Numbered from the stretch's first letter, positions 50,252-61,350 are shown. The stretch: DNA of 64,000 nt from Pectinophora gossypiella (GCF_024362695.1 NW_026063257.1:62001-126000); one strand, 5' to 3'. Notes: generated from the sequence alone by a model not told the origin. Program-made: numbers and translations.

Positions 50252-51799
50252 ATGAGTACTATGTCTTCTATGACTACTCGCAGTGTGGCAGCTCGTAAGC
50301 TAGAAGATCAATTAAAGCTGACTTTACTAGAACTTAAGAATTCTAAAGCGTTATGTGAGCAGCTACTATCAGAGAGAGAGGATAGCGAGAAGGAGGTATT
50401 AGTCATACTAGAACAAAATAAACAATTAAAGAGTGAGATGGCGGCTTTACATCAGCGTTTAAACGACGTGGAAGACCAAAATGACCAGCTACAAAGAACG
50501 GTGCATGTGTTTGACCGGAGCTGCGATGAGTTTGAGACCGCCCTCAAGCGCACCGTTGTTCTGGAACGCGAGCTGCGCGACGCGCATAAACAAATATCGG
50601 ACTTTGAACTCGCGGACAGTACTTTTAAAACGTCTTGGACACAATCGCTGTTTGACGAGCTGATCACAGACTCACCTGACTTGGTCCCTGCCGCCACCCC
50701 ATCTCACGAGGTGTTGTGTTCAAAGAGTAACCTCACTTGTGACTCACCACAAGCATCAACTTCACACCACCACTTGTTTAATACGGGGCAACATCTATTG
50801 AACGAAATTAATACTTGTACCGTAACGTTAGAAAACCAAACAAAAAAATATGAGTGTGAAATTGATCAGCTCCAGGCACAGATAAAAAAACTGACAAAAT
50901 CCTTAGAAAATATGACACTGGACTACGAAGTAGCTCAGAAAACTATTCGAAAGCACGAGCTGGCCGCTGATAAGTTAGTGAATTTGAGTTTTCACAACGC
51001 GGAACGCTTCGATTCACTAATTAATCGTCAGTATAGTTGCAATCATTCATCCTCGCAGACTGAGCGGCCTGCTCGTGTTTCCGAGTCCTCCCCGCTGTCC
51101 GCGCCCGCGCCGGCCCATCAGCTGGTACGGGCGGCGCAGGACTTGCTCCTCACACCAATTGTTAATGACAATAATACGTCCTTCTCGTCGGCGACCGGGC
51201 AGGCGGCGCCCGCGCCGGTAAACAAAGCGCAAAATATTATTATGTTTAGTGACGAAATTGGCAAAACAATGGGTTTACAACTTAGCCATTTCTTGAGGCG
51301 GGCAGTAATTAATAATTGTATGCCGGGTGCCTCCTATTTAGACATTTTAAAAAGAATAATTTCTTATAAATTCTCGAAAAATAGTACAATCATAATCTTG
51401 GCCGGTAGGAGAGGTAACGCGAACAAAGAACTACTTTCCCATTATATTTCCTTACTTAACAGCCTACCGAATGTAGAACAAGTGATTTTGTTTGCATTGC
51501 CTTTCAGCCAAAGTCAGCTTAATTCCGAAAATAAGTTTAGGCATGATCTAAACCTGACATTGCATACTTTAGTATGCGATTATTATAATAAATTTCAGTT
51601 CATTGATACGAATTCCTATGTTAGGAATTTTTATTTGACCAAAGGTAGATATTACTATCTATCTAACTTTTACAAAAGACAAATAGCGAAGTCGCTATCC
51701 TTTTTTTTTACATTAGAATCAGCCAATTCGTTGGCTTTTAACGCGTCTGCTCCTATTGAGCAGCCTATTTTTATTTTATTTCTGACATTTGTAATTTAA
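50252..51799 (+). CDS. CR1-like LINE B ORF1: coiled-coil and esterase-like protein
   Basis: 515 residues, open. A long coiled coil (residues ~12-110) and a second one (~185-235). Residues ~300-327 are Ala/Pro-rich but lack the minisatellite of the related ORF1 at 7470-9509. Residues ~328-485 form the SGNH/esterase-like domain, with FSDEIGKTMG in place of a Gly-Asp-Ser block, then GASYLDI and ILAGRRGN. The absence of the nucleophile Ser in both copies argues that this lineage uses the fold for RNA or protein binding. Ten bases separate its stop from the ORF2 start. Confidence 0.83.
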   Translation: MSTMSSMTTRSVAARKLEDQLKLTLLELKNSKALCEQLLSEREDSEKEVLVILEQNKQLKSEMAALHQRLNDVEDQNDQLQRTVHVFDRSCDEFETALKRTVVLERELRDAHKQISDFELADSTFKTSWTQSLFDELITDSPDLVPAATPSHEVLCSKSNLTCDSPQASTSHHHLFNTGQHLLNEINTCTVTLENQTKKYECEIDQLQAQIKKLTKSLENMTLDYEVAQKTIRKHELAADKLVNLSFHNAERFDSLINRQYSCNHSSSQTERPARVSESSPLSAPAPAHQLVRAAQDLLLTPIVNDNNTSFSSATGQAAPAPVNKAQNIIMFSDEIGKTMGLQLSHFLRRAVINNCMPGASYLDILKRIISYKFSKNSTIIILAGRRGNANKELLSHYISLLNSLPNVEQVILFALPFSQSQLNSENKFRHDLNLTLHTLVCDYYNKFQFIDTNSYVRNFYLTKGRYYYLSNFYKRQIAKSLSFFFTLESANSLAFNASAPIEQPIFILFLTFVI

Positions 51800-51809
51800 A
51801 TTAAATTTA

Positions 51810-54411
51810 ATGACAACAGAGAAAAACTTTGGCTGTAGTAAGTTAAATGACGACATATTAAATATAAAATGCAATAAGAAAAATACAAATGTAATCAACC
51901 TGGTACACCAAAACATACAAGGAATATTGGGCAAGGAACTTGAAATTGAACTTTTTTTAAACAGTAATTGTGTTGATATTATGTGCGTAACTGAACATTG
52001 GCTAAAAAAACATGAGTTCGTTTGCTTCAATAATCACCAGGTTGCCAGCTCGTACAGCAGGGAGACGGCTATCCGTGGCGGTTCATTAATATTAGTACGA
52101 AATTGTTTAAAATATAAGGAACGAACGGATATTGTAAGTCTCTCAGTTGAGCGAACTGTTGAGCTAGCCTGTATTGAACTCAGCCGGCTTATTGTATTGA
52201 GCGTATACAGACCCCCCGCTTCATCTTATGATCTATTTGAGAAAGTTATTGATGAAGCTTTATGCAAATTATGTAATAAAAGCAAACATGTTATCGTCTG
52301 CGGTGATTTTAATATTGATATTCTGGAAAATTGCTCATTAAGTACTACATTCAAATCCTTATTTCTGTGTTATAATCTTGTAAATCTTTTTTCAGAACCA
52401 ACCCGAATCACGTCACAGTCCGCGAAATGTATCGATAATATTTTTAGTAACTTAGAACCTTGTGATAAATTAATAATGAATAAATTAAAGTCAGATCACT
52501 GTGGTCAACAAATATCTTTCAACTTATTTGTTGACCGCTCAGTGAAAAAGGATGTTACATGCAATCCCATATCAAGTAGTCGCTTAGAACAATTCAAAGA
52601 TAATATGTCAAACAAATTACCAGAACTTCCTTACTGTGATGACCCAAATTTGTTATATAACTCCCTATTTAATCTAACAAAATCGGAATTTAATAAAGTA
52701 TTTAAGGCAAAAACAATTAAGAAAGCAGACACACCAATTTTTAGTGACTGGGCGACGGTAGGAATTTATAAGAGTAGAAACAGGTTGTATGAACTTTACG
52801 AAGAAAGAACATACAATCATAGCGTAGCTTTTCACGACTATGTAAAACAGTATTCAAAAGTTTTCAAACGTGTTTGCGTTACCGCGAAGGCAATGTTTGT
52901 TAGCAATAAAATTAAAGGTAGCTCAGATATTATTAACATGACTTGGAAAGTTATTAATAGCGAAACTGGGAAAGTCAAAGCACGCGATCTCGAGTATCAA
53001 TTACAAATTGACGGTAAACTACTCACAAATGATAAGCAAGTTGCTGAAGCTTTTGAAAAATTCTTTACTGACATTCCATTTTCGACTACCAAGGACTTGA
53101 AGTCATCTCCTGCACTCGCTCAATCACTTGTAAGGGAGCACATAGATACGTCCAAAGTAGATAAACTAACATTTACACACGTGAGTCCTAGGGACGTCTT
53201 AAGAGCTTTTAAATCTTTAGAAATCAAAAAGACTGCAGATCTTTATGGTCTCTCTGTTAAAGTCATTAACTCCGTGATTGATTGCATAGCTCCCTATCTA
53301 TCATGTATATTTAATAAATGTGTAGACAATGGTGTGTTTCCAGATTTAACGAAGCACAGTAAAGTCATTCCATTGTTTAAAGCTGGTAGTACTTCTGACC
53401 CTACTAATTTTAGACCAATATCTATACTACCCACGCTTAGTAAAATATTTGAAAAAATTGTATTACTGCAATTACTTCAACATTTAAATTTAAACAATTT
53501 AATGTCTAATAAACAATTTGGTTTCACAAAGGGTCGCTCAACAACCGATGCTGGTGTTGAGTTAATAAATCATGTTTTTCAGGCTTGGGAGGAGTCCAAA
53601 GATGCTATTGGTGTCTTTTGCGACCTTTCCAAAGCCTTCGATTGCGTTTGTCATGATATCTTGATCGCGAAACTTCGTCACTATGGAATAACTGATAATG
53701 CCATCGCTCTTTTGGAGTCGTACCTTAGTGGCCGCGTTCAGAGGGTTGATGTGCATGGCTCCAGATCGTGTGGATCTAACGTCACTATGTCACTAGGCGT
53801 CCCGCAGGGCTCAATTCTAGGTCCATTTCTATTCCTAGTTTACATAAACGACCTACCTAGTCTTGTAAAACACGAGGTGGTGCTGTTTGCAGATGATACC
53901 TCCTTACTTTTTAAAGTAAAGAGACGACAAGATTCCTTTGACGATGTAAACAACGCCATTTCAGAGGTAGTGGATTGGTTTACTGTAAACAACCTGCTAC
54001 TTAATGAAAATAAAACAAAATATGTTTATTTTACGTTATCGAATGTTAGTAGGCCCCTCGATTCTATTATTGTAAAAAATAAGGAATTGGACCTCACGGA
54101 TAATGCTGTATTTTTGGGAATTACTTTGGACGCTAAATTGCAATGGAGTCCTCATATTGATAAGTTGTTCAAAAGGCTCAGCTCAGCAGCATTCGCGGTC
54201 AAAAAAATTCGTTCAATAACCGATGTAGAAACCGCGCGATTAGTTTATTTTGCCTACTTCCACAGTCTAATGTCGTACGGCATCTTGCTGTGGGGTCATG
54301 CTGCAGATATGAACAGCATTTTTGTTCTGCAAAAGCGAGCTATTCGGGCGATTTACAAATTGGGACCCAAGATGTCACTTAGAAATAAATTTAAAGAAAT
54401 TAATATTTTAA
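51810..54411 (+). pseudogene. CR1-like LINE B ORF2: endonuclease-RT lacking its C-terminus
   Basis: About 867 codons without a stop: endonuclease (HQNIQG, TEHWL, GDFNIDI, SDHCGQ), RT (NFRPISILP, FCDLSKAFD, GVPQGSILGP, FADD at ~695) and thumb. The C-terminal ~95 residues seen in LINE A are missing. The frame continues to 55196 only because it reads antisense through the neighbouring LINE; those last ~260 codons are not part of this gene. Catalytic residues are intact. Confidence 0.85.
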
Positions 54412-54572
54412 CTTTCAAATTCAAATTCAAATTCAAAATATTTATTTCGGAAACTAGTCCATATTTAGTTAGTAACAAAAGGCTTAACCTAGTATTAGTA
54501 ACAGATTCGAAAGACGAACAACATAAAAATAAAACACAAGAGACCGGCCCGAATCACCGAAGCCGCGGGCAG

Positions 54573-56346
54573 CTATGTAACAGCGTGCAATCGCACCCAG
54601 CGGTTCAGCAGTGGCGAGTCGTACCGGTCCACCAATGCGCTCATGATGGTGTTGGGGCTGGCACGCGCACGGCGCAACAGAGACGCACAGCGCTTACGCA
54701 TGATCGCGTGGAAGTCGTCTACGCGCGCCTCGCAGAACATACCGGAGGCGCTACAGCGTCGCGACAGCCCCAGCAGCGCCCTGAACGCATTGTTGTATTG
54801 CACTCTCAGGTCACTGTATATACGCTTCGTAAAGCTGGTCCACAAACCGCACGTGTACAAAGATGTACAAAATGCTTTGAAGAGCGTAATCTTTACTTGT
54901 TTGGTACATCGTGCAAATCTGCGAGCCAACATATTACAGCGCACAGACAGAGACCGGCGCTCCCTCTCGATGTCCAAGCCATCACTGAGGTCGTCGGCGA
55001 CCCAGTGACCAAGATACTTAAACTTAGAAACCGTCCTCAGCGAAGTGCCTTGAAGTGCAATAGTAGGGGTTTGAGGAAGATCCCTCCCTCGTACTCTAAA
55101 CACCATTATTTCATTTTTATTAGCATTGTATCTCAGTCCATGGGCCACCGAATATGCCTCACATATGCTCAAGAGCCTTTTGAGTGCCCTAACTGATGGA
55201 CTCAGCAGCACCATATCGTCAGCATAACTTAAATTATTCACGCAAACACCCCCGACGTGGCAACCAATGTGGGTGCTGCTGAGCTCCTCCAGTAGGTTAT
55301 TCATGTACAAGTTGAAGAGGCCGGGCGAGGTCAAGCCGCCCTGCCTCACCCCACATCCCAACCCGTACACTTCAGAAGACGAACCCGCCCACCGAACATG
55401 ATTATTTTGATTGTCGTACCAATACCTAAACAAAGATGTGATTTCCTTCCTTTGGTAGGTCCGTCTTTCGACTCAACTTCTCCCAAAGCTTATCGTACGA
55501 TACTAAGTCGAAAGCTTTTGACAAATCAAGGAAAGCTGCATACACATGAGTCTTCCGTGATGTGTAGTAATGGACAGTCTCCTTGAGGCACATGATAGCG
55601 TTCTCAGTCGAAAGGCCCGGCCTAAAACCGAACTGAGAGTCATTAAGTTTTATATGTTTGGATAGTTGATTTTCAAGGAGACTATCAAGAACTTTTGCAA
55701 TAACCGTGGCCAGCGAGATGGGCCGGTAGTTATTTAAATCAGATGAATCACCAGTCTTGTTTTTAACAATGGGTGTTACAATCGTGCGCAGTAATTTCTC
55801 GGGAAGATAGGAATGACCGACACATAGGTTGTATAACATAGCCAGTATTCTAGGTAAATGAGTTCCAGCATGTTGCAAATGCTCGATGCTGAGCCCATCA
55901 TGTCCCGGTGACTTGCCCCTGACCATACCATTCACAACTAATGCCACTTGTCTGGCAGTAAATTTAACAGTACGTTCAGCGATGATAGTCTCAGCATCGA
56001 TCACCCGCCCCACTACTGGCTCCAAAGGAGAGACTACTTGGAAATGTCTCTGAAACAAGTTGGAAATTTCACTCGGCTCAGACACGCCCGCGACACTCAC
56101 AGGGAGGCTCGTCTTATGATTTAATTTATTAGTTAACTTCCAAAATTTTGTGAAATCTTTATTTTTATGTTTATCAGCTATTATGTTCATTTTAATTTGT
56201 TGTTCATTATTTTGGCACCATTTTAATTTGCTTTTAAAAATACGTCTCGATTCTTGCATGTCATTGTAAAGTTGACCGCTCCTAGGTTTACCATATAAAG
56301 TCCACATTTGAAAACAAAGTCTAGCCTCGCCGTGAGCGCCCCTCAT
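54573..56346 (-). pseudogene. LINE C reverse transcriptase region
   Basis: First frame 56346-55426: the segment after the endonuclease and RT fingers (NYRPISLATVIAKVLD, FGFRPGLSTENA, FLDLSKAFD). Second frame 55433-54573: palm (GVRQGGLTSPGLF, catalytic YADD near 55225) and thumb (KYLGHWVADDL). A lesion near 55430-55460 puts the two in different frames and alters a few residues, so ORF2 is broken. The GGLTSP and SYADDMVLL variants are like those of the fragment at 18150-19165; the clade was not determined. Confidence 0.82.
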
Positions 56347-57386
56347 TATCTATTCCAACCAGTAATGTGTTTTCCCTTACGCTGACGAGGTTTAACAATA
56401 CATGTACAATCCGCCGCTCCAGAAAGAACAGAAATAATATTATCATACATTTGATCTAATACAACACGATGACTCATATCACGGCACATAAGGTCCGCAC
56501 AGTTAGTACACTCAACTGGAAAATCAATATTTTTCAAGCTTTCGTGACATTTTCTAAGATATTCAGTTACTTGGTCGCTATTGCGTATACCCCAAATAAT
56601 TTTATTTATAACATTATTTACTTTTATAGTTTTAGACTTTATAACAGATAAGCTACAAGTCACTAAAAGTGGCATATGATCAGACCAATATATTCCGTAT
56701 AAAACACTCGTACTATCAATAGTTGACCGCGCAGCCTTGGTGACAACACAGTGGTCCAACCAGCGCCTGCAGCCATGTACATCGCTTATAAAAGTATACG
56801 AGTCTGGCGGCAAAAAGTTAAAATCGATACATGACCATGTTTGTTCACTACAGAAACTCAACAACTCTTTAGCAAAACGCTCGCCAGGGTGCGCGTTAAA
56901 ATCACCTAAGATGTAAACATATTCAATATTAAGACTTTCAGTTATTGCAACAATTTCACTCAGACACTCAGTAAATATAGTTAAATTATCATTACCTTCC
57001 GCGTCACTATCCTTACCAAGCGAGTCAGTAGGCATGTACACGGAGAAGAAAAGCAACGATTTATCGTTCAATATCACTTTTATCGCCGCCAAACGCACAT
57101 TAGCACATTTGATAACATTTACATTTGTAAATAATGCCTTACGCCACAACAGGGCGACTCCGCCATGTGGACGACCCCTTAACACGCCGGCACTAGTATC
57201 AACAGCCGAGGTCCCGGTAAAGGCAAAGTCACTATCGATGGTGCCTAAAAAAGGAAGGTCGTGAGGCAAAAGCCAAGTTTCTTGTAACGCGACGATATCC
57301 GCTTTCAAACACAGTTCCTTTATACAACCAATTGACGTGACTGCATTCTTGCAGTTAAAGCTGATCATATTGATTTTATCAATCAT
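56346..57386 (-). CDS. LINE C ORF2 N-terminus: endonuclease
   Basis: 346 residues starting at an ATG that overlaps the ORF1 stop (ATGA at 57386-57383), a common reinitiation arrangement. Endonuclease motifs in order: ISFNCKN, ALQETWL, GRPHGGVALLW, SVYMPT, ILGDFNAHPG, WLDHCV and SDHMPLL, that is Asn, Glu, Asp-Asn and Asp-His of an apurinic-type endonuclease. It would nick genomic DNA for target-primed reverse transcription. It ends in a stop at the boundary to the next frame, so it is separated from the RT by a frame change. Confidence 0.8.
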   Translation of the reverse strand: MIDKINMISFNCKNAVTSIGCIKELCLKADIVALQETWLLPHDLPFLGTIDSDFAFTGTSAVDTSAGVLRGRPHGGVALLWRKALFTNVNVIKCANVRLAAIKVILNDKSLLFFSVYMPTDSLGKDSDAEGNDNLTIFTECLSEIVAITESLNIEYVYILGDFNAHPGERFAKELLSFCSEQTWSCIDFNFLPPDSYTFISDVHGCRRWLDHCVVTKAARSTIDSTSVLYGIYWSDHMPLLVTCSLSVIKSKTIKVNNVINKIIWGIRNSDQVTEYLRKCHESLKNIDFPVECTNCADLMCRDMSHRVVLDQMYDNIISVLSGAADCTCIVKPRQRKGKHITGWNR

Positions 57387-57614
57387 TCTGAGTTTTGTAG
57401 ATTAGCCATATGCCTCTCAGCCTTTTCATTACTTCGCCTTTTATGACGAAAGTCTACAAAACGGCGATACGTGACGCCCTCTGGCCAAAAATCGTCGCAC
57501 ATAAAAACATCAATTTTTTGTTTAGGTACAATAATTTTGTACGAATCATATTCTTTTGACATTTTCATGTTCATTTTCTCAACTACTACGTTAAGGTTAG
57601 TTTTACTCAGTATA
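57383..57614 (-). pseudogene. LINE C ORF1, C-terminal part
   Basis: Minus-strand codons with KMNMKMS..Y.., VFMCDDFWPEG and RRFVDFRHKR form the C-terminal RRM-like domain of lepidopteran LINE ORF1 proteins. Its upstream codons lie 2.65 kb away at 60269-61350. The first ~27 codons of the longer open frame (from 57703) belong to the inserted transposon end. Confidence 0.75.
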
Positions 57615-57839
57615 CTGGGTGTTAGTGACATCGTAACGAATACTGAGAGGGATGATTCAGACCATGATTCTGAGTTAATATCTAGTGGAATTTTCCGTCG
57701 CAAAATTCATGAAATTTTGAGTTTTGTTTTTAATTATTTTCAATTCCATATTGTGCTTTTAGCTGCATAGAACCCAAATTTCAATAAAAAAAACAATAAT
57801 GACAAATTATCGAAAATGTTCGATGTAATGGAGACAACA

Positions 57840-57950
57840 GCTGCTCGAACGGGTCAACGGCCACACGCACCGCGCGCCGCGCGCCCCGCTCCGCACGCCC
57901 CGCTCCGCGCGCCCCGCGCCGCACGCCGGCGGCGGCGCGGCGGTGGCGCG
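57840..57950. repeat. GC-rich variable repeat in TIR transposon copy 1
   Basis: Short GC-rich units (CGCACGCCCCGCTC type) repeated about twice. The equivalent place in copy 2 (63765-63875) has about four GTGCGGAGCGGGGC units, so copy number differs between the transposon copies. Confidence 0.65.
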
Positions 57951-58404
57951 GCATACAAAGTAGGCACTACGAACCGATCCTATTTCTTTCTCTGTCTATC
58001 GTAAATTATAAATTTATTTTATTCTTATTCTTAACAGGCATAAAATTTATGGAATACACGTCAATTTTAAGCAGAAATCTAAAACAACCGACAGATTAAG
58101 TTGACAGCACACGTCAAACGGTTTGCATATCAGCGAGATACCTTTTTGATTCGACCGGGTTATTCATTCATTTACTCATAGGAATCGGGGCCATTATCTA
58201 CCTAAAACAGTTGAAACAGTAAATAATTGTATTCTTTGTTGTCATTAGAATAACTAACAACCAACTAACACAACCACCACAGATTAGGTAATTAGTTACC
58301 TACTATGTCAACCATCCACCAACTTAGTATGTAAGTACCTACGCAAAACCTCGCTACACAAAAATCGAGCGAGATCGCGTCTAGAATTGGGCGGACACTC
58401 CGCC

Positions 58405-58640
58405 AGAGTGTTGCCTATCGATATTCTATCGATACCTAGTTAAAAAAAAACCAATAGTAGGTACCTATCGATAGATCTTTTAGATCAATACCCATTATTG
58501 TTACAAAGCAAGACCTATCGGCACTATCGCTAGTATGGATCTAAATGTACTATCACTACTTTCGATAGTTTAGACAATTTTCAAGTTCAACAATTGATAA
58601 TCTACCTATCGATAGTTCGGCAACTCCGCCGCGTAGGCAA
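58405..58640. promoter_or_regulatory. Cluster of TATCGATA-type motifs
   Basis: CTATCGAT/ATCGATAG occurs repeatedly (about 58416, 58428, 58476, 58607), with several half-sites (CTATCG) between. TATCGATA is the core of the DRE promoter/insulator motif in insects. The cluster is conserved in the inverted copy (63095-63310). Function is not demonstrated. Confidence 0.4.
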
Positions 58641-58857
58641 TGTCGGCATGTTCAAAGAAAAAAATTGTCCGAGAGGAGTGATCTTATTTTTCTTGTTACA
58701 TGTTGGTACCGAGGTACTAAGTACTAAGTTATTCGTGGTTTTAAATCTCATTGTTAAATCATCAGTAAAGAACTAATTAAACCTATCCTGTTCTGTGTAC
58801 AATATTCATGTAACGGCTACGTGCTTACATAAGTACCTAGTAGACGGGAGCAACGAC

Positions 58858-59040
58858 TTAACGTACCTTCCGAAGCACGGATCATTTTACTTTCGGACAA
58901 TCAGGTGATCAGCCTGTAACGTCCCAACCAAAGGCCTTATAAACAGATTTTTGTGATATGTCCCCACCGGAATACGAACCCGGACCCTCCGCATCCCATC
59001 GCTCAACCACTGGACCACATAGGCCAAGAAGGTTCTAAGA
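58858..59040 (-). mobile_element. tRNA-derived SINE inside TIR transposon copy 1
   Basis: On the minus strand TGGTCCAGTGG (A-box-like, 59017-59007) and GGGTTCGTATTCC (B-box-like, 58981-58969) are spaced as in a tRNA-type RNA polymerase III promoter. The tail part contains CAGGCTGATCACCTGATTGT. The same SINE is at the matching place in copy 2, so it was present before the transposon multiplied. Confidence 0.7.
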
Positions 59041-59504
59041 CATAATTAAAGGATCCTGGGACGCAAGACCTCCGAGTTAGGGCTTGTTTGATCTGTCTTG
59101 ATGGATACTCGGACGTGAATAGCCTCACGGATCAAGGGCAACGCGCGCCAATAAAGTAGGCATTACGAACAGATACTAGGTATTTCTTTGAGTTGATAGG
59201 TATCAAGTGAAGTTTCCTGTCGCAAAATTCATAAAAAAATTAGATTTTTTTCAGTCCCATATTGTGTTTTAAGCTGCATAGAACGCACATTTAAAATAAA
59301 CAAATAAAAATTACTAATTATTAAATTTTGTCAATGTCATCAATAATAATAATAACGTATCTACAACTTCAGCTATGCGCAGGTGAATAGCCGGGCGGCG
59401 CACGGGTCAAGGGCAACGCTCGCCAATAAAGTAGGCATACGAACAGATACTATTTCTTTCTCTGTCACTTGCACCATAAACATACTTCTCTCTCTCTCTC
59501 TAGT

Positions 59505-59700
59505 CGTCGGCTCGACTCGGCCGCGGCCGGTGCGTCGTCGGCGCCTTTGATGCTTTGCGCTAACGCCGCCGCGCGCTTCCGCTCAGTCGAATACTAAGCT
59601 TGACCCGAATCGCGTGATGTTTTTCGAGGATATTTTTTTCGTGTTTGTGAGTGTTTGTTTCATTCTGTAAATGAGTAGTGTCGACTATGATGATAGATCA
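59505..59700 (+). promoter_or_regulatory. GC-rich promoter-like segment inside TIR transposon copy 1
   Basis: A CT-repeat is followed by a GC-rich block (GGCCGCGGCCGGTGCG) and then CGCTCAGTCGAA, which matches the arthropod initiator TCAGT. AT-rich 5'-UTR-like sequence follows. It looks like a captured first-exon/promoter region, but there is no coding exon to confirm this. It is repeated in copy 2 (complement, about 62060-62250). Confidence 0.25.
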
Positions 59701-60268
59701 TAGACCATTTACTGCGCAAAAGTATGGAAGATTGTTGATGTTTATTAAAGAGCAAGGTGTTGTGTTTGTGAGTGCGTGTGATACCTACCTACCGCGGAGG
59801 AAACGCGATGTTGCATACCTACGTGACGTGACATGTTCTAGGGTACCTACCTAGGTACTTCATTCGAAGGAATAACAATTAAGGTAAGGCAAGAGTAGGG
59901 TTTTTATTGTTAATAAGTTAGGAACGTTTCAATAACTGGTAGGTAGGTACCGTGCGTGAAAAATCGTGGCAGTAGGTGTTCTACTTCAACAAACTCAACA
60001 TTTTTAAACGTTGCACCACTAAGCATCCAAATAAAAGAGAATGAAAACTCCTACCTAGATGCAACATCGTATCACGCACGCACGCGTAACGTAGCCGTGC
60101 GTAGGTTTAACGTCTGTGTGCCGCGTTGTTCGCCTTACATTGCGGCACAGTAAAAATTCAAAATCTTAATTAAACATTTGCGACAAGAAAAACACCCACC
60201 ATCGTTTATAGTACAATCAAATAGGCGTTCTATTTTTTTTTTCGTTACGATGTCCCTAACACCCTGTA

Positions 60269-61350
60269 TAGCTCGTTATATCACATACGGACGTGTCCTT
60301 CGAGACATTATAAACATAAATGGGCACTTTAATTTCTGCCGCTCTAAAATTGTTTTCCGGCTCTAAAATTGCTTTTCCTTTTTTCCCAACAAAACGATTC
60401 CTCAATCTTTTCCTCTGCACAGTTACCCACCCTTCTTCCTTACTTTCAGTTTTCCAAGATCCATTCTTAACAACATCCGCCGTAGATTTTACCACCGTCC
60501 TTGTTGGACTTTGTACGATCGCGGCGGCGGCGGCCTGATGAGCCGTCGACGAACGTTCAGTCAGCTGGCACGCGTGAGTCATTTCGGCCGAAGAATGGAC
60601 CGGTTCGCACGCGCTATACCTACTAGACGCCGCTGCGCTCAGCTGTTCGGTGCGTAGTGGCGGTTGGCCGCTTATTTTTTTGCTACCTTCATATGGTTCG
60701 CTCACAATTTCTCTATAAAGTGTTTCAGATGAGGATATAGACAGATTCCCCGGGATCACACACGGACTACACGTAGCTGGCCCTTCGACCAGCTCATCAG
60801 AAGTTTTCATCAAATTGGCTCCACGTCGTTTATTGACGTTTTGGTCGTAATTGATTCCGGTCGATGTACTTTTCAAGTTCCAAAGTTCCTCTTTCACTAT
60901 ATTAAGAGATTCTGTAGTAGCATAGTTTTCTCTAATCTCCCCGAGATCCTGTTGCATTTTGACAATTTTCTTCAATAAATCAGTCACGTCAACGTGATCG
61001 AAGCACACCGGAGGGAGCTTATGGAGATCTTTGGCCACGAAAACTGGTAATTCATCTGGATCACAGTGCTTAAGAAGTACGATGATATCTTCAATATCTC
61101 GCAGTTTCTTCCCATTTTTATCCGTTTTTGAGTGTTTTCTATTAATTTTCCGAACAGCTTTAGACTTTGCCACCGGCACTGAGTCGTATAGCAAATTTTT
61201 AGCTATTACAATATCATTTTCTGCATAGGCACTCACACATACGCGGCAAATTCCTTCCTCGTCCATCACATCAAGTTTATTATTCACAAAAGCGAGAACC
61301 TCGCTTATCACAATGTTGCAGCTAGTGCATTTCACAACATTCGACGACAT
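60269..61350 (-). pseudogene. LINE C ORF1, N-terminal part
   Basis: It starts at 61350 with an N-terminal Cys cluster (CTSC ... CRVC, a PHD-like C2C2 finger), followed by a helical region with a basic patch and a Ser/Thr-rich middle. It then reaches the start of the C-terminal domain (VPIYVYNVSKDT) and is cut by the TIR transposon at 60266. The last six codons of the apparent frame (to 60256) come from the transposon. It would bind LINE RNA if uninterrupted. Confidence 0.78.

Larger units (their letters stand above)
49876..54411 (+). mobile_element. CR1-like LINE B, 3'-truncated
   Basis: 5' UTR of about 375 bases starting near CTCTGGCAACCCTACGG, ORF1 (50252-51799) and ORF2 (51810 to about 54411). 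It is related in architecture and sequence to LINE A at 4401-10190 but clearly diverged. It inserted in Gypsy-B RT; its own 3' end is lost where the minus-strand LINE begins (TTCAAA repeats from about 54412). Confidence 0.82.
57615..60266. mobile_element. 2652 bp non-autonomous TIR transposon, copy 1
   Basis: Ends CTGGGTGTTAGTGAC at 57615 and its complement ending CACCCTG at 60266, each continuing into ATCGTAACGAA: about 27 bp TIRs of the same kind as the small MITEs at 1558 and 17319. It is flanked by TA on both sides. Counting one TA only once puts the split LINE C ORF1 back into one frame, which confirms the boundaries. No transposase is encoded. The interior holds a GC-rich VNTR, a tRNA-like SINE, duplicated segments and a promoter-like GC-rich stretch. 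Copy 2 starts at 61470, inverted. Confidence 0.87.

Noticed and set aside
58969..59017. Functional tRNA gene
   Set aside because: A- and B-box-like motifs are present, but the sequence does not fold as a clean tRNA acceptor stem and is followed by a SINE-like tail.
59505..59700. Captured host first exon
   Set aside because: No coding exon, splice partner or homologue could be supported; kept only as a low-confidence promoter-like segment.
60178..60366. Plus-strand frame across the transposon/LINE C junction
   Set aside because: It is made of transposon end plus antisense ORF1; no independent support.
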